From contig JAFQRW010000006.1 of NCBI GenBank assembly GCA_017409875.1, forward strand, positions 1-64,000: a stretch of DNA of 64,000 nucleotides, written 5' to 3'. The notes under the pieces are model-generated. The model had not been told where the DNA came from. It ran no database searches and saw nothing but the letters and a program-made list of their open reading frames with translations. The DNA comes from Clostridia bacterium (lineage in GTDB: Bacteria > Bacillota > Clostridia > RGIG6154). Each line of letters begins with the position of its first letter. Position 1 is the first letter of the stretch. Below, piece after piece: positions 54,934 through 62,213 of the stretch. A program made the translations under genes and the position numbers.

Positions 54934-56184
54934 TTGAACTGCTTTGCTTTATCAGGTGGCAGGCGCCTTTTGGGTGAAATAACCGTTCAGGGTTCTAAAA
55001 ATTCTGCATTGCCGCTTATAGCTGCCTGCCTTTTAAACAAAGGTAAATGTGTTATTCATGATTGCCCCGATTTGTCGGATGTTCGGGCGGCAGTTGATAT
55101 TTTAAATTGCCTGGGTTGTGATGCTTCATTTTCCGACGGAACGGTTATCTGCAATTCTAGTTTTGCAGACAAACATATTATTCCCGAATACCTTATGCAT
55201 AAAATGAGGTCTTCGGTAATCTTTCTTGGCAGTATGATTTCAACCCTTAAAAAAGCCATTTTATCATATCCGGGTGGATGCGAAATAGGTGCAAGACCTA
55301 TAGATATACATATTGAAAGCCTTAAAAAATTAGGTGTGGATATTTTAGAATGTGAAAACCACTTAACATGTATTACCAATGGAATAATTCCTGAAAGAAT
55401 TGTTTTGCCATTTCCAAGTGTGGGAGCCACAGAAAACATTATGCTGGTGGCTGCCGTGTCAAACGGACAGACAATTATAGAAAATGCGGCAAAAGAACCT
55501 GAAATTGTTGATTTACAAGGCTTTTTGAACTCTATGGGCGCAGATATAACAGGAGCCGAAACAGGCAGAATAATAATAAACGGAGTGGGAACTCTTAGAG
55601 ATACAGAGTATAAAGTTATACCTGACAGAATTGCGGCGGCAACATTTATGTGTGCTGCACTTGCAACTGACGGTGAAATCGTTCTTAACAATGTAAGATG
55701 CGACCATTTAGACGCTGTTACAAATGCTTTAAGAAAATCAGGAGCTAAAATACAGGAAAACAAATCCTGGATGAGTATAAAACGTGGAAAATATTTTTCC
55801 GGAATAGGAAGCTTAGAGACAGAAGTTTATCCTGCATTTCCTACAGATGCTCAGCCGGCACTTACAGCTTGTCTTGCGGTTGCAGACGGGAAAACGGTCC
55901 TTCGTGAAAAAATATTTACAGACCGTTTCCGCCATGTGCCATATATGAACAATATGGGTGCAGATATTAAGGTTTTCGGCGATACTGCCGAGATAAACGG
56001 AGTGTCTGAGCTTAAAGGCGATATGCTGCTTGCTCATGAACTAAGGGGCGGTGCAGCGCTTGTAATTGCAGGGCTTTGTGCCAAAGGACAAAGTACAGTC
56101 GGAAACATAAATTTTATTGACAGAGGATATGAAAGCTTAGAAAAAACCTTTAGAAGTTTAGGTGCAGATATACAAAGAATTTAA
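54934..56184 (+). CDS. murA: UDP-GlcNAc 1-carboxyvinyltransferase
   Basis: 416 residues from TTG 54934, 6 nt behind GGAGGTG (54921-54927); the frame is open to 54919 but that would start at the ribosome site. GEITVQGSKNSALPLIAACLL at the start, the catalytic-cysteine loop PGGCEIGARP (C116) and the AHELRGGAALVIAGL block near the end are intact. It commits UDP-GlcNAc to peptidoglycan synthesis; C116 is the fosfomycin target. Normally murG separates it from ftsW. Confidence 0.95.
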   Translation: MNCFALSGGRRLLGEITVQGSKNSALPLIAACLLNKGKCVIHDCPDLSDVRAAVDILNCLGCDASFSDGTVICNSSFADKHIIPEYLMHKMRSSVIFLGSMISTLKKAILSYPGGCEIGARPIDIHIESLKKLGVDILECENHLTCITNGIIPERIVLPFPSVGATENIMLVAAVSNGQTIIENAAKEPEIVDLQGFLNSMGADITGAETGRIIINGVGTLRDTEYKVIPDRIAAATFMCAALATDGEIVLNNVRCDHLDAVTNALRKSGAKIQENKSWMSIKRGKYFSGIGSLETEVYPAFPTDAQPALTACLAVADGKTVLREKIFTDRFRHVPYMNNMGADIKVFGDTAEINGVSELKGDMLLAHELRGGAALVIAGLCAKGQSTVGNINFIDRGYESLEKTFRSLGADIQRI

Positions 56185-56195
56185 GGGATAATTAA

Positions 56196-56969
56196 ATGAA
56201 AAAACAACCAAAAAACAGCGGGAAAATTATTGATATTAACCGCCGTGAAATCAGAAAACGAAAAAAAAGAGCCGCCAGAAATCGCTTTATATGTTTTTTG
56301 GCGGTTATAGCTGTTATTACTTTTATGATGACACCGGTCTTTAACATCAAATGGATTGATGTAACAGGTAATGAAAAAACAAAGTTTGGCGAAATTGTAA
56401 AAGCATCAGGCGTTGATTATGAGCAAAATATATTCAGATTAAACATAAAAAAGAGCAAAGCCCAAGTTAAAAAAATTGCATATATTGATGAAGTGAGCAT
56501 TGCAAGGCATCTTCCCGGCGGAGTGATGATAAAGGTTACAGAAAGAGTGCCCGTTGCCTGCATAAAATACGCAAACGGATATATGCTTATTGATAAAACA
56601 GGCAGACTTTTAGAAACAGTTAAAGAGCAACTTAATTTTCCTGAAATTGTTGGAATAAAACTTGCAAAACAAAAGGCGGGAGAGACATTAAAAACTACAG
56701 ACGAGCAAAGAATTGTTGCAATGGGCGAGCTTTTGGATACATTAAAAGAGCATGAGCTTTTAGAAAGAACATCTTTAATAAACATTAAAAATGCAGATAA
56801 TGTTACTTTTATTATAGACGGCAATAAAACAGTGAAAACAGGCGGAAACTACAGACTTGATTACAAGCTTAAAATGCTTGAAGCTACAGTTTCCGAGCTT
56901 TCAAGGTCAGAGGCAGGAGTAATTGATTTGTCCGTCGAGGGACAGGCACTTTTTACACCGGAGGAATAA
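56196..56969 (+). CDS. DivIB/FtsQ-type division protein
   Basis: 257 residues: very basic cytoplasmic tail (RREIRKRKKRAARNRF), one membrane span (ICFLAVIAVITFMMTPVF), then a POTRA-like domain (WIDVTGNEKTKFGEIVKAS) and the beta domain (VSIARHLPGGVMIKVTERVPV). It forms a complex with FtsL/DivIC at the septum. Last intact gene of the cluster. Confidence 0.88.
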   Translation: MKKQPKNSGKIIDINRREIRKRKKRAARNRFICFLAVIAVITFMMTPVFNIKWIDVTGNEKTKFGEIVKASGVDYEQNIFRLNIKKSKAQVKKIAYIDEVSIARHLPGGVMIKVTERVPVACIKYANGYMLIDKTGRLLETVKEQLNFPEIVGIKLAKQKAGETLKTTDEQRIVAMGELLDTLKEHELLERTSLINIKNADNVTFIIDGNKTVKTGGNYRLDYKLKMLEATVSELSRSEAGVIDLSVEGQALFTPEE

Positions 56970-56972
56970 TAA

Positions 56973-57134
56973 ATGAAATATGACGGAATTTTGATATGCT
57001 CAGATATGGACGTAACCTTCGAACCAACTGAGCAAAATATAAATTCCTTAAAAGAGTTTCAGGCAGAAGGCGGAAAGTTTTCTGTTGCAACAGGCAGGAA
57101 TATAAAATATGTAAAAAAACACTTTGAAGAATAA
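56973..57134 (+). pseudogene. Truncated HAD (Cof-type) phosphatase remnant
   Basis: 53 codons, GGAGG site, then MKYDGILICSDMDVTFEP: the motif I region of Cof-type HAD phosphatases (DxDGT), but the glycine after the second Asp is valine. Motif II-like FSVATGRNIKYVKKHFEE follows, then TAA. Family members are about 270 residues. Behind the stop another frame gives SNVPIAKII, reminiscent of the continuing sequence, so a frameshift plus deletion is likely. Confidence 0.7.
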
Positions 57135-57193
57135 GCAAAGGTTTTATGTCAAATGTGCCTATTGCAAAAATAATATCAGAGCTTTATAGCCTC

Positions 57194-57222
57194 TTGACAT
57201 AAAAGAGATAAAATGTTAAAAT
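57194..57222 (+). promoter_or_regulatory. Promoter of the FMN riboswitch transcript
   Basis: -35 TTGACA (57194-57199), 17-bp spacer, -10 TAAAAT (57217-57222), a few bases before the riboswitch. Confidence 0.75.
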
Positions 57223-57228
57223 TTAATA

Positions 57229-57340
57229 GAGCTTCGGGGCAGGGTGAAATTCCCTACCGGCGGTAAAGCCCGCGAGTGTTAAAAACACTGATTTGGTGAA
57301 ATTCCAGAGCCGACGGTATAGTCCGGATGAAAGAAGTAAA
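57229..57340 (+). ncRNA. FMN riboswitch (RFN element)
   Basis: The conserved RFN blocks are present in order: CTTCGGGGCAGGGTGAAATTCC, CTACCGGCGGTAAAGCCCGCGA split here as CCGGCGGTAAAGCCCGCGA, a variable stem (GTGTT/AACAC), GATTTGGTGAAATTCCAGAGC and CCGACGGTATAGTCCGGATG with AAAGAAG. FMN binding should favour the terminator at 57352-57383 and shut off ribU. Confidence 0.95.
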
Positions 57341-57351
57341 TATGTATATTT

Positions 57352-57383
57352 ATGCCCCTTTGCATTAAAGGGGCATTTTTTTG
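57352..57383 (+). terminator. Riboswitch expression-platform terminator
   Basis: Stem ATGCCCCTTT / AAAGGGGCAT with a GCATT loop and seven T, between the RFN element and ribU. Confidence 0.88.
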
Positions 57384-57409
57384 CCTCTTAAAATGAAAGG
57401 AAGATTTTA

Positions 57410-57964
57410 ATGGACAAAAAGAATTTGAGAATACTAACAGTTATGGGGATGCTTTGCGCAGTTTCGGTGATTTTGGTGTCAATCATTCATTTTCCGCTTT
57501 TTGCGGCTGCACCGTTTTTAGAATATGACCCTGCAGATGTTCCTATTTTTATTGCCACTTTTTCATTTGGCCCACTAGCCGGACTTTTACTTACTGTTGT
57601 AACCTCTGTAATTCAGGGAGTTACAGTTAGTGCGTCAAGCGGCTTATATGGTATTTTGATGCACATTATTTCAACAGGAAGCTTTTGCCTGGTTGCAGGA
57701 GTTATATATAAAAAGCTTCACACCAAAAAGGGTGCGGCGATATCACTTGTTATAGGCACGCTTACAATGACTTTAGTTATGATACCTGCCAATCTTTTTA
57801 TTACACCTTATTTTATGGGCGCACCTGTTTCGGTGATAAAAGGATTGCTGCTTCCTGCTATAATTCCTTTTAATTTTGTTAAAGCTGCGGTAAATTCTGT
57901 TATAACATTTTTCCTTTATAAAAGAATTTCAAACCTTTGGGAAAATAAACAAAACAATTTATAA
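57410..57964 (+). CDS. ribU: Riboflavin ECF transporter S component
   Basis: 184 residues, about five to six helices. HFPLFAAAPFLEYDPADVPIF is the riboflavin-binding signature of RibU. It works with the shared energy-coupling module (EcfA/A'/T), not in this window. Direct control by the FMN riboswitch upstream confirms the substrate. AAAGGAAG site. Confidence 0.93.
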   Translation: MDKKNLRILTVMGMLCAVSVILVSIIHFPLFAAAPFLEYDPADVPIFIATFSFGPLAGLLLTVVTSVIQGVTVSASSGLYGILMHIISTGSFCLVAGVIYKKLHTKKGAAISLVIGTLTMTLVMIPANLFITPYFMGAPVSVIKGLLLPAIIPFNFVKAAVNSVITFFLYKRISNLWENKQNNL

Positions 57965-57990
57965 AGCTACAAAATGTCAGACAAACCAAA

Positions 57991-58019
57991 TTGACAAATA
58001 CTTGATTTGATGATATACT
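57991..58019 (+). promoter_or_regulatory. Promoter of the hemolysin III-like gene
   Basis: -35 TTGACA (57991-57996), 17-bp spacer, -10 TATACT (58014-58019). Confidence 0.75.
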
Positions 58020-58044
58020 TAACAAAAAATTACAGGAGAACACA

Positions 58045-58725
58045 ATGGAAAGAACGAAGCTTAAAGACAGAATACTTCCTCCATATACAAAAGGTGAGGA
58101 AATTATGAATATGGTAACACATATCGTAGGCGGTGCAATGGGAATTGTGGCGCTTGTTTTGTGCGTGGTTATGGCGGCAATAAACTCAAATGTATATGGT
58201 GTGGTAAGCGGTGCGATTTTTGGGGCAACAATGATTATACTTTACACAATGTCGAGCATTTATCACGGATTAAAACCGCATCTTACCGCCAAAAAGGTAT
58301 TTCAGGTAATAGATCATTGCTCGATATTTATACTTATTGCAGGAACATACACACCTATTGTGCTTTGCACGGTAAGAGAGGCATCTTTGGCACTTGGCTG
58401 GGGATATTTTGGGGTTGTGTGGGCAGTTGCAATTTTGGGAATTGTTTTAAACGCCATTGACTTGAAAAAATATGACAGATTTTCTCTTATTTGCTATCTT
58501 GTGCTTGGCTGGTGCATTATTTTCAGCATAAAGACAGTAGCGACAGGCATTGGCTTTGGCGGAATGATGTTTTTGGTAAGCGGGGGGATAGCTTACACGT
58601 TGGGAGCTGTGTTTTATGTAATCGGCAAAAAGAAAAATACCAAATACATTCACAGTGTATTTCACCTGTTTGTAGATTTAGGAAGCTTTTTGCATTTCAT
58701 GTGCATTCTTTTATATGTAATGTAA
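58045..58725 (+). CDS. Hemolysin III / TrhA family membrane protein
   Basis: 226 residues, seven predicted helices as in PAQR-like proteins. NMVTHIVGGAMG, SSIYHGLKP, DHCSIFILIAGTYTPI and HSVFHLFVDLGSFLHF contain the conserved Ser/His/Asp metal-site residues. TrhA members have been linked to membrane-fluidity homeostasis; the hemolysin label is historical. Ribosome site AGGAG; terminator shared with the convergent VanZ gene. Confidence 0.88.
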   Translation: MERTKLKDRILPPYTKGEEIMNMVTHIVGGAMGIVALVLCVVMAAINSNVYGVVSGAIFGATMIILYTMSSIYHGLKPHLTAKKVFQVIDHCSIFILIAGTYTPIVLCTVREASLALGWGYFGVVWAVAILGIVLNAIDLKKYDRFSLICYLVLGWCIIFSIKTVATGIGFGGMMFLVSGGIAYTLGAVFYVIGKKKNTKYIHSVFHLFVDLGSFLHFMCILLYVM

Positions 58726-58728
58726 TAT

Positions 58729-58757
58729 AAAAAAGCAGTCATGCGACTGCTTTTTTC
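58729..58757. terminator. Bidirectional terminator overlapping the VanZ gene end
   Basis: Perfect 12-bp stem AAAAAAGCAGTC / GACTGCTTTTTT with a 4-nt loop. The minus-strand stop codon of the VanZ gene (58741-58739) lies at the hairpin loop, so the hairpin also encodes the last residues KKAVA. Confidence 0.85.
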
Positions 58758-59251
58758 CTTGCCCATAAATAAAATATAAACCATATTATAATAATTCCGA
58801 CAGCACTTCCTGCCGAGTCAATTAAAAGGTCAGAACCTTGAGCACTTCTTCCCGGAACAAAAATCTGGTGAACTTCATCGCTTATTGCGTACAACACACA
58901 AAACAAGAAAGTGTAAAGTGCATTTTTTTGTATATAATGCTTTCCCTTTTTAATAAATGTAAGCGATGCACTTGCAAAGCCTGATATGCCAAGCAATAAA
59001 AACAAAGAAAAATGAGCAAGCTTGCGCATAAAATTGTTCCATTTTTTTACAAGTTCGTTCTTTTTTTTCTGCGAAATATTTTTGTTTTTTGTAACGGCAT
59101 CTACAATTTTTCTGGTTATGGCTTTGCTGGTTTTAGTAGACTCTTTTGCAGGTTGGGCGGAAAAAACAAAAATTGATGTCATAACCAAAAGCGTAAACAA
59201 GTATGCAATTATTCTTTTAAAGACTAATCTTGGATTTGTACCTGATATCAT
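58739..59251 (-). CDS. VanZ family membrane protein
   Basis: 170 residues: membrane helix 1 (IIAYLFTLLVMTSIFVFSAQ), a charged insert, then RKLAHFSLFLLLGISGFA and DEVHQIFVPGRSAQGSDLLIDSAGSAVG, the VanZ-like pattern. VanZ relatives confer low teicoplanin resistance in one case, and otherwise have no clear role. Its start is 3 bp behind the FHA gene stop: a two-gene minus-strand operon. Confidence 0.85.
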   Translation of the reverse strand: MISGTNPRLVFKRIIAYLFTLLVMTSIFVFSAQPAKESTKTSKAITRKIVDAVTKNKNISQKKKNELVKKWNNFMRKLAHFSLFLLLGISGFASASLTFIKKGKHYIQKNALYTFLFCVLYAISDEVHQIFVPGRSAQGSDLLIDSAGSAVGIIIIWFIFYLWARKKAVA

Positions 59252-59253
59252 TT

Positions 59254-59703
59254 TTATTCCTCATCAAAAATCGGTTCAACAAAAATAAACATAAGCTGAC
59301 CTATTTTAATAAGGTCGCCTGTTTTTACAGCGCAAGGCTCTGCACCTACACGGTCGCCGTTTACGAAAGTGCCGTTGGTGCTGTCGTTATCAACTATTGT
59401 CCATAAGTCGTGCGATTTTAAAAACTGAGCATGCACGGTAGACATAAATGGGTCGGCGATTATAATGTCGTTTTTAGATCCTCTGCCGACAGTATATTTA
59501 TTTTTTATATTATAGCTTTCTTCAACTCTGAAAGGGACGGATTTGATTTTGTTCATAAGCTTGATATACGGGCTGTCATCTAAAACGGTACCCATACGCG
59601 AGTGCTTAATATCAAGATATATAAGTCTTATGATACTGAACATAAAAAAGTAAATGGCTGTAATAAACAAGTATTTTAAAAGACCTGAAATAAGCTCAAA
59701 CAA
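59254..59703 (-). CDS. Membrane-anchored FHA-domain protein
   Basis: 149 residues. One N-terminal helix (LFITAIYFFMFSIIRLIYL) is followed by a cytoplasmic FHA domain (about 67-140): YTVGRGSKNDIIIADPFMS and DNDSTNGTFVNGDRV contain the phosphothreonine-binding Arg, Ser and Asn residues. It probably recruits partners phosphorylated by a PASTA-type Ser/Thr kinase to the membrane. Such small FHA proteins often lie near rodA/pbp genes; here it pairs with VanZ and faces a wall hydrolase gene. Confidence 0.9.
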   Translation of the reverse strand: MFELISGLLKYLFITAIYFFMFSIIRLIYLDIKHSRMGTVLDDSPYIKLMNKIKSVPFRVEESYNIKNKYTVGRGSKNDIIIADPFMSTVHAQFLKSHDLWTIVDNDSTNGTFVNGDRVGAEPCAVKTGDLIKIGQLMFIFVEPIFDEE

Positions 59704-59729
59704 AATTTTCCCTCACTTTCTTTTTAATT

Positions 59730-59758
59730 AGTATATTATAATTATTGAAAAAAAGCAA
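59730..59758 (-). promoter_or_regulatory. Promoter of the FHA-VanZ operon
   Basis: Minus strand: -35 TTGCTT (59758-59753), 17-bp spacer, -10 TATACT (59735-59730). It physically overlaps the divergent promoter at 59745-59773. Confidence 0.55.
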
Positions 59759-59773
59759 ATTTTTTATTATAAT
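59745..59773 (+). promoter_or_regulatory. Promoter of the LysM-G5-M23 gene
   Basis: -35 TTGAAA (59745-59750), 17-bp spacer, -10 TATAAT (59768-59773). The leader of about 95 nt contains a 14-codon open frame (59783-59827) behind AAAAGG, which could be a leader peptide but has no recognisable sequence. Confidence 0.65.
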
Positions 59774-59872
59774 AAAAAGGAAATGAAAAAAGAGGACAGA
59801 AATTATAACATTGTAACAATTTCGTAATAATTACATAATTTATCGGATATATTAAAAATGGGAGGTAAAAAG

Positions 59873-61336
59873 ATGCGAAATATTATTTCAAATCAAGAAG
59901 ACCCAAATATGGAAAACGGCGGCGAAAATTCCAGCGTTGCTCAAGAGGTTAAAGTAAAAAAAACCCCGCGTAAAATTACAGTTTTAGCAGAGCACGCAGT
60001 TAATTATATAAAAGCAAATTCGGTAGCGGCAAAAAGCACGGCAATCGGTTTTTTTGTGTTTGCTGTCATTTTGACAATTATAGCAAATGTTCAGGTTGGA
60101 TATGCTGTTGTTTTTAACAACAAGACAATAGGGTATGTATCAGAAAAAGATGCAACGCTCGGCAAGATTGACGGTATTATAAAAGAACTTTCTGACAGTA
60201 TTGAAGGAGAAAAAGACATTGATATATCTGCTGACCTTGTTCCGTCATTTGCACCTGATTCAAGGTTTGTAAAAGAAGATGACATAGAGCAGATAATCAA
60301 AAGCGAGCTTTCATTTTATGAAGATGCAGCAGCAGTTTATATAGACGGCAAGTTTGCTTTTGCGGCAAAAGATGCAGACAGCGCAAAAGATTTTATTAAA
60401 AAATATCAGGACAAGGTTTGCGGAGACGGAACTATCCTTTCGGTAGAAAGTGAAAATGAGGTTACTTACAGACAGGAAAAGGTAGTATATACTGAAGTGT
60501 TAGACCTAGATGCTGCAATGTCAAGGCTTTCAGGAACCGACTCAAAAGAAGGTCTTTATGTTGTTAAAGAGGGAGACACGTTGTGGAGCATTGGTATTGA
60601 TAACGATATGCCTACAGATTATCTTATGACACTTAATAATTTAGACAGTGAGGTAATACAAATCGGAAGTGTTTTAAGAGTCAAATATCCCGAGCCTATT
60701 ATGGACATAAAAGTAGTAAAAGATATAACTTATACAGAGTATCATCCGTATGAAACAGAAAAAAGATATGATAAAAGCCTAAATGTAGGAACATACAGAA
60801 CATATCAGAAAGGTTCAAACGGAGAAACAAGGATAAGAGCTACTGTCACCTATGTTAATAATAGCGAAGTAGAACGTGAAATAACAGAAAAAACTGTCAT
60901 AAGCGAGCCGGTTAATGAAATCCTTTTGGTAGGAACAAAACCCAAACCAAAAACTGCGGCAACAGGAAGGTTTGCAAAACCAATTTCGGGAGGTTATGTT
61001 TCATCTTCGTTTGGTAACCGCAGCCGCGGATATCACACAGGAGTTGACTGGGCAGTATCATACGGAACACCTATTTACGCATCAGACGGCGGAACAGTTA
61101 CCGCATCGGGCTGGAGCGGAGGCTATGGAAGAATGATTAAGATTAATCACGGCAACGGTTACGAGACATTGTATGCACATTGTTCAAAACTTGTGGTAAG
61201 CACAGGCAAAAAGGTTGCAAAAGGCCAGCTTATTGCCTATGTAGGAAGTACCGGAAACAGTACCGGCCCGCACCTTCATTTTGAAATTAGAAAGAACGGC
61301 GCATATTTAAATCCTACTAAATATTGTGGTGAATAA
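59873..61336 (+). CDS. Membrane-anchored LysM-G5-M23 peptidoglycan hydrolase
   Basis: 487 residues from ATG 59873 (GGGAGG at 59859-59864). Cytoplasmic tail, one membrane span (about 52-75, TAIGFFVFAVILTIIANVQVGYAVV), a 130-residue extracellular part, LysM (about 225-270, YVVKEGDTLWSIGI), G5 domain (about 275-355) and a C-terminal M23 peptidase with zinc ligands HTGVDW and HLHFE plus YAHCS. Order LysM-G5-M23 is frequent in Clostridia. It should cut stem-peptide crosslinks at the cell surface; related SpoIIQ-like proteins act in sporulation. Confidence 0.92.
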   Translation: MRNIISNQEDPNMENGGENSSVAQEVKVKKTPRKITVLAEHAVNYIKANSVAAKSTAIGFFVFAVILTIIANVQVGYAVVFNNKTIGYVSEKDATLGKIDGIIKELSDSIEGEKDIDISADLVPSFAPDSRFVKEDDIEQIIKSELSFYEDAAAVYIDGKFAFAAKDADSAKDFIKKYQDKVCGDGTILSVESENEVTYRQEKVVYTEVLDLDAAMSRLSGTDSKEGLYVVKEGDTLWSIGIDNDMPTDYLMTLNNLDSEVIQIGSVLRVKYPEPIMDIKVVKDITYTEYHPYETEKRYDKSLNVGTYRTYQKGSNGETRIRATVTYVNNSEVEREITEKTVISEPVNEILLVGTKPKPKTAATGRFAKPISGGYVSSSFGNRSRGYHTGVDWAVSYGTPIYASDGGTVTASGWSGGYGRMIKINHGNGYETLYAHCSKLVVSTGKKVAKGQLIAYVGSTGNSTGPHLHFEIRKNGAYLNPTKYCGE

Positions 61337-61345
61337 ATTTAAATG

Positions 61346-61383
61346 CAGCCTCTCTTGTGTAGAGAGGTTGTATGTGCTTTTTT
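61346..61383 (+). terminator. Probable terminator after the M23 gene
   Basis: 10-bp stem CAGCCTCTCT / AGAGAGGTTG (one G-U) with a TGTGT loop; T-run begins 7 nt later, so it is imperfect. Confidence 0.55.
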
Positions 61384-61408
61384 GTCGATTTTTTTTAGAA
61401 AAAAACAC

Positions 61409-61437
61409 TTGATTTTGAGAAATATGTGTGATATAAT
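61409..61437 (+). promoter_or_regulatory. Promoter of the PqqD-S26-ABC operon
   Basis: -35 TTGATT (61409-61414), 17-bp spacer, -10 TATAAT (61432-61437). At the expected start (about 61444) lies an inverted repeat, 61442-61463 (arms around ACATAG / CTATG), followed by six T: an operator or an early hairpin. Confidence 0.65.
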
Positions 61438-61500
61438 TACCGTACATAGGTATAACTATGCACTTTTTTGCTTGCAAAATTATGTTTGGAAGGTGAACTG

Positions 61501-61764
61501 ATGCGTCTTAAAGATGGGTTTTTATTAAGAAAAGTAGCCGGCGAATATATTGTTGTTCCAACGGGGGACAGTATGGTTGACTTTAAGGCGATGATTTCTC
61601 TTAATGAAACCGGTGCATTCCTTTGGGAGCAGCTTACTCAGGACAAAACAGAGCAGCAACTTTTACAGTTGCTTTTAAGTGAATATGACGTTGACGAAGA
61701 AACAGCAACTTTGGATATTACAGAGTTCTTAAATCTGCTGAAGGACAAGAATTTGTTGGTATGA
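61501..61764 (+). CDS. PqqD-like peptide-recognition protein
   Basis: 87 residues from ATG 61501 (GGAAGGTG upstream): MRLKDGFLLRKVAGEYIVVP, then ISLNETGAFLWEQL and a C-terminal helical half ending LLKDKNLLV. This is the PqqD/RRE winged-helix fold; discrete PqqD proteins bind leader peptides and hand them to modification enzymes in RiPP pathways (PQQ, lasso peptides, some sactipeptides). Its TGA overlaps the next ATG. Domain fold confident, role as leader binder is inferred. Confidence 0.82.
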   Translation: MRLKDGFLLRKVAGEYIVVPTGDSMVDFKAMISLNETGAFLWEQLTQDKTEQQLLQLLLSEYDVDEETATLDITEFLNLLKDKNLLV

Positions 61765-62213
61765 GTATAAAAAAAGTTTTAAGCACAAAAGAACTTATGC
61801 CTCTTATAAGCGACATTTTGAAAACGGCTGAGCGTGTGCGTTTTACCGTCAAGGGAAACAGTATGTATCCCTTGCTCAGAGGCAGTCGTGATGAGGTTGA
61901 AGTTGTAAAGTGCGACAGTATCGGTAAATATGACATTGTTCTTTACAAAAGAAAAGACGGGTCGTATGTTCTCCACAGAGTATTAAAAAAAGATAACGAT
62001 ACATTGTCAATCGCCGGTGACTTTGAACAGGAGCTTGAACATCCGGTTTATGAAAGTCAGGTAATTGCAAAGGTTGATAATATAATCAGAGACGGCATGA
62101 AAGTTATTTCCTGCAAAAGCAGTATGTATAAGCTGTATTGCGTTGTATGGTCTGCCGTAATCAAAAACAGACGTAAAATACTTAGAATACTTAGGAAACT
62201 GAGGAAATGGTGA
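61761..62213 (+). CDS. S24/S26-type signal peptidase-like protein
   Basis: 150 residues. VKGNSMYPLLRGSRDEVEV carries the catalytic serine region of S26/S24 peptidases (GxSMxP), and DIVLYKRKDGSYVLHRVL has HR at the place where SipW-type enzymes use histidine instead of lysine. IAGDFEQELEHPV resembles the GD-N motif. There is no N-terminal membrane anchor; the only hydrophobic stretch is near 120-135 (LYCVVWSAVI), followed by a basic tail. Coupled to PqqD upstream (ATGA overlap) and to the ABC exporter downstream (7-bp overlap). Possibly removes the leader of an exported peptide. Confidence 0.8.
   Translation: MSIKKVLSTKELMPLISDILKTAERVRFTVKGNSMYPLLRGSRDEVEVVKCDSIGKYDIVLYKRKDGSYVLHRVLKKDNDTLSIAGDFEQELEHPVYESQVIAKVDNIIRDGMKVISCKSSMYKLYCVVWSAVIKNRRKILRILRKLRKW

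Noticed and set aside
55056-55763. Long minus-strand open frame of 235 codons opposite murA
   Set aside because: It lies wholly within murA, has no ribosome site, and its composition (many Ser, Ile, Pro) is that of a shadow frame. murA on the plus strand has all family motifs.
59783-59827. 14-codon leader frame before the M23 gene
   Set aside because: A ribosome-like AAAAGG precedes it, but the peptide has no regulatory codon run and the length is expected by chance in AT-rich leader DNA.
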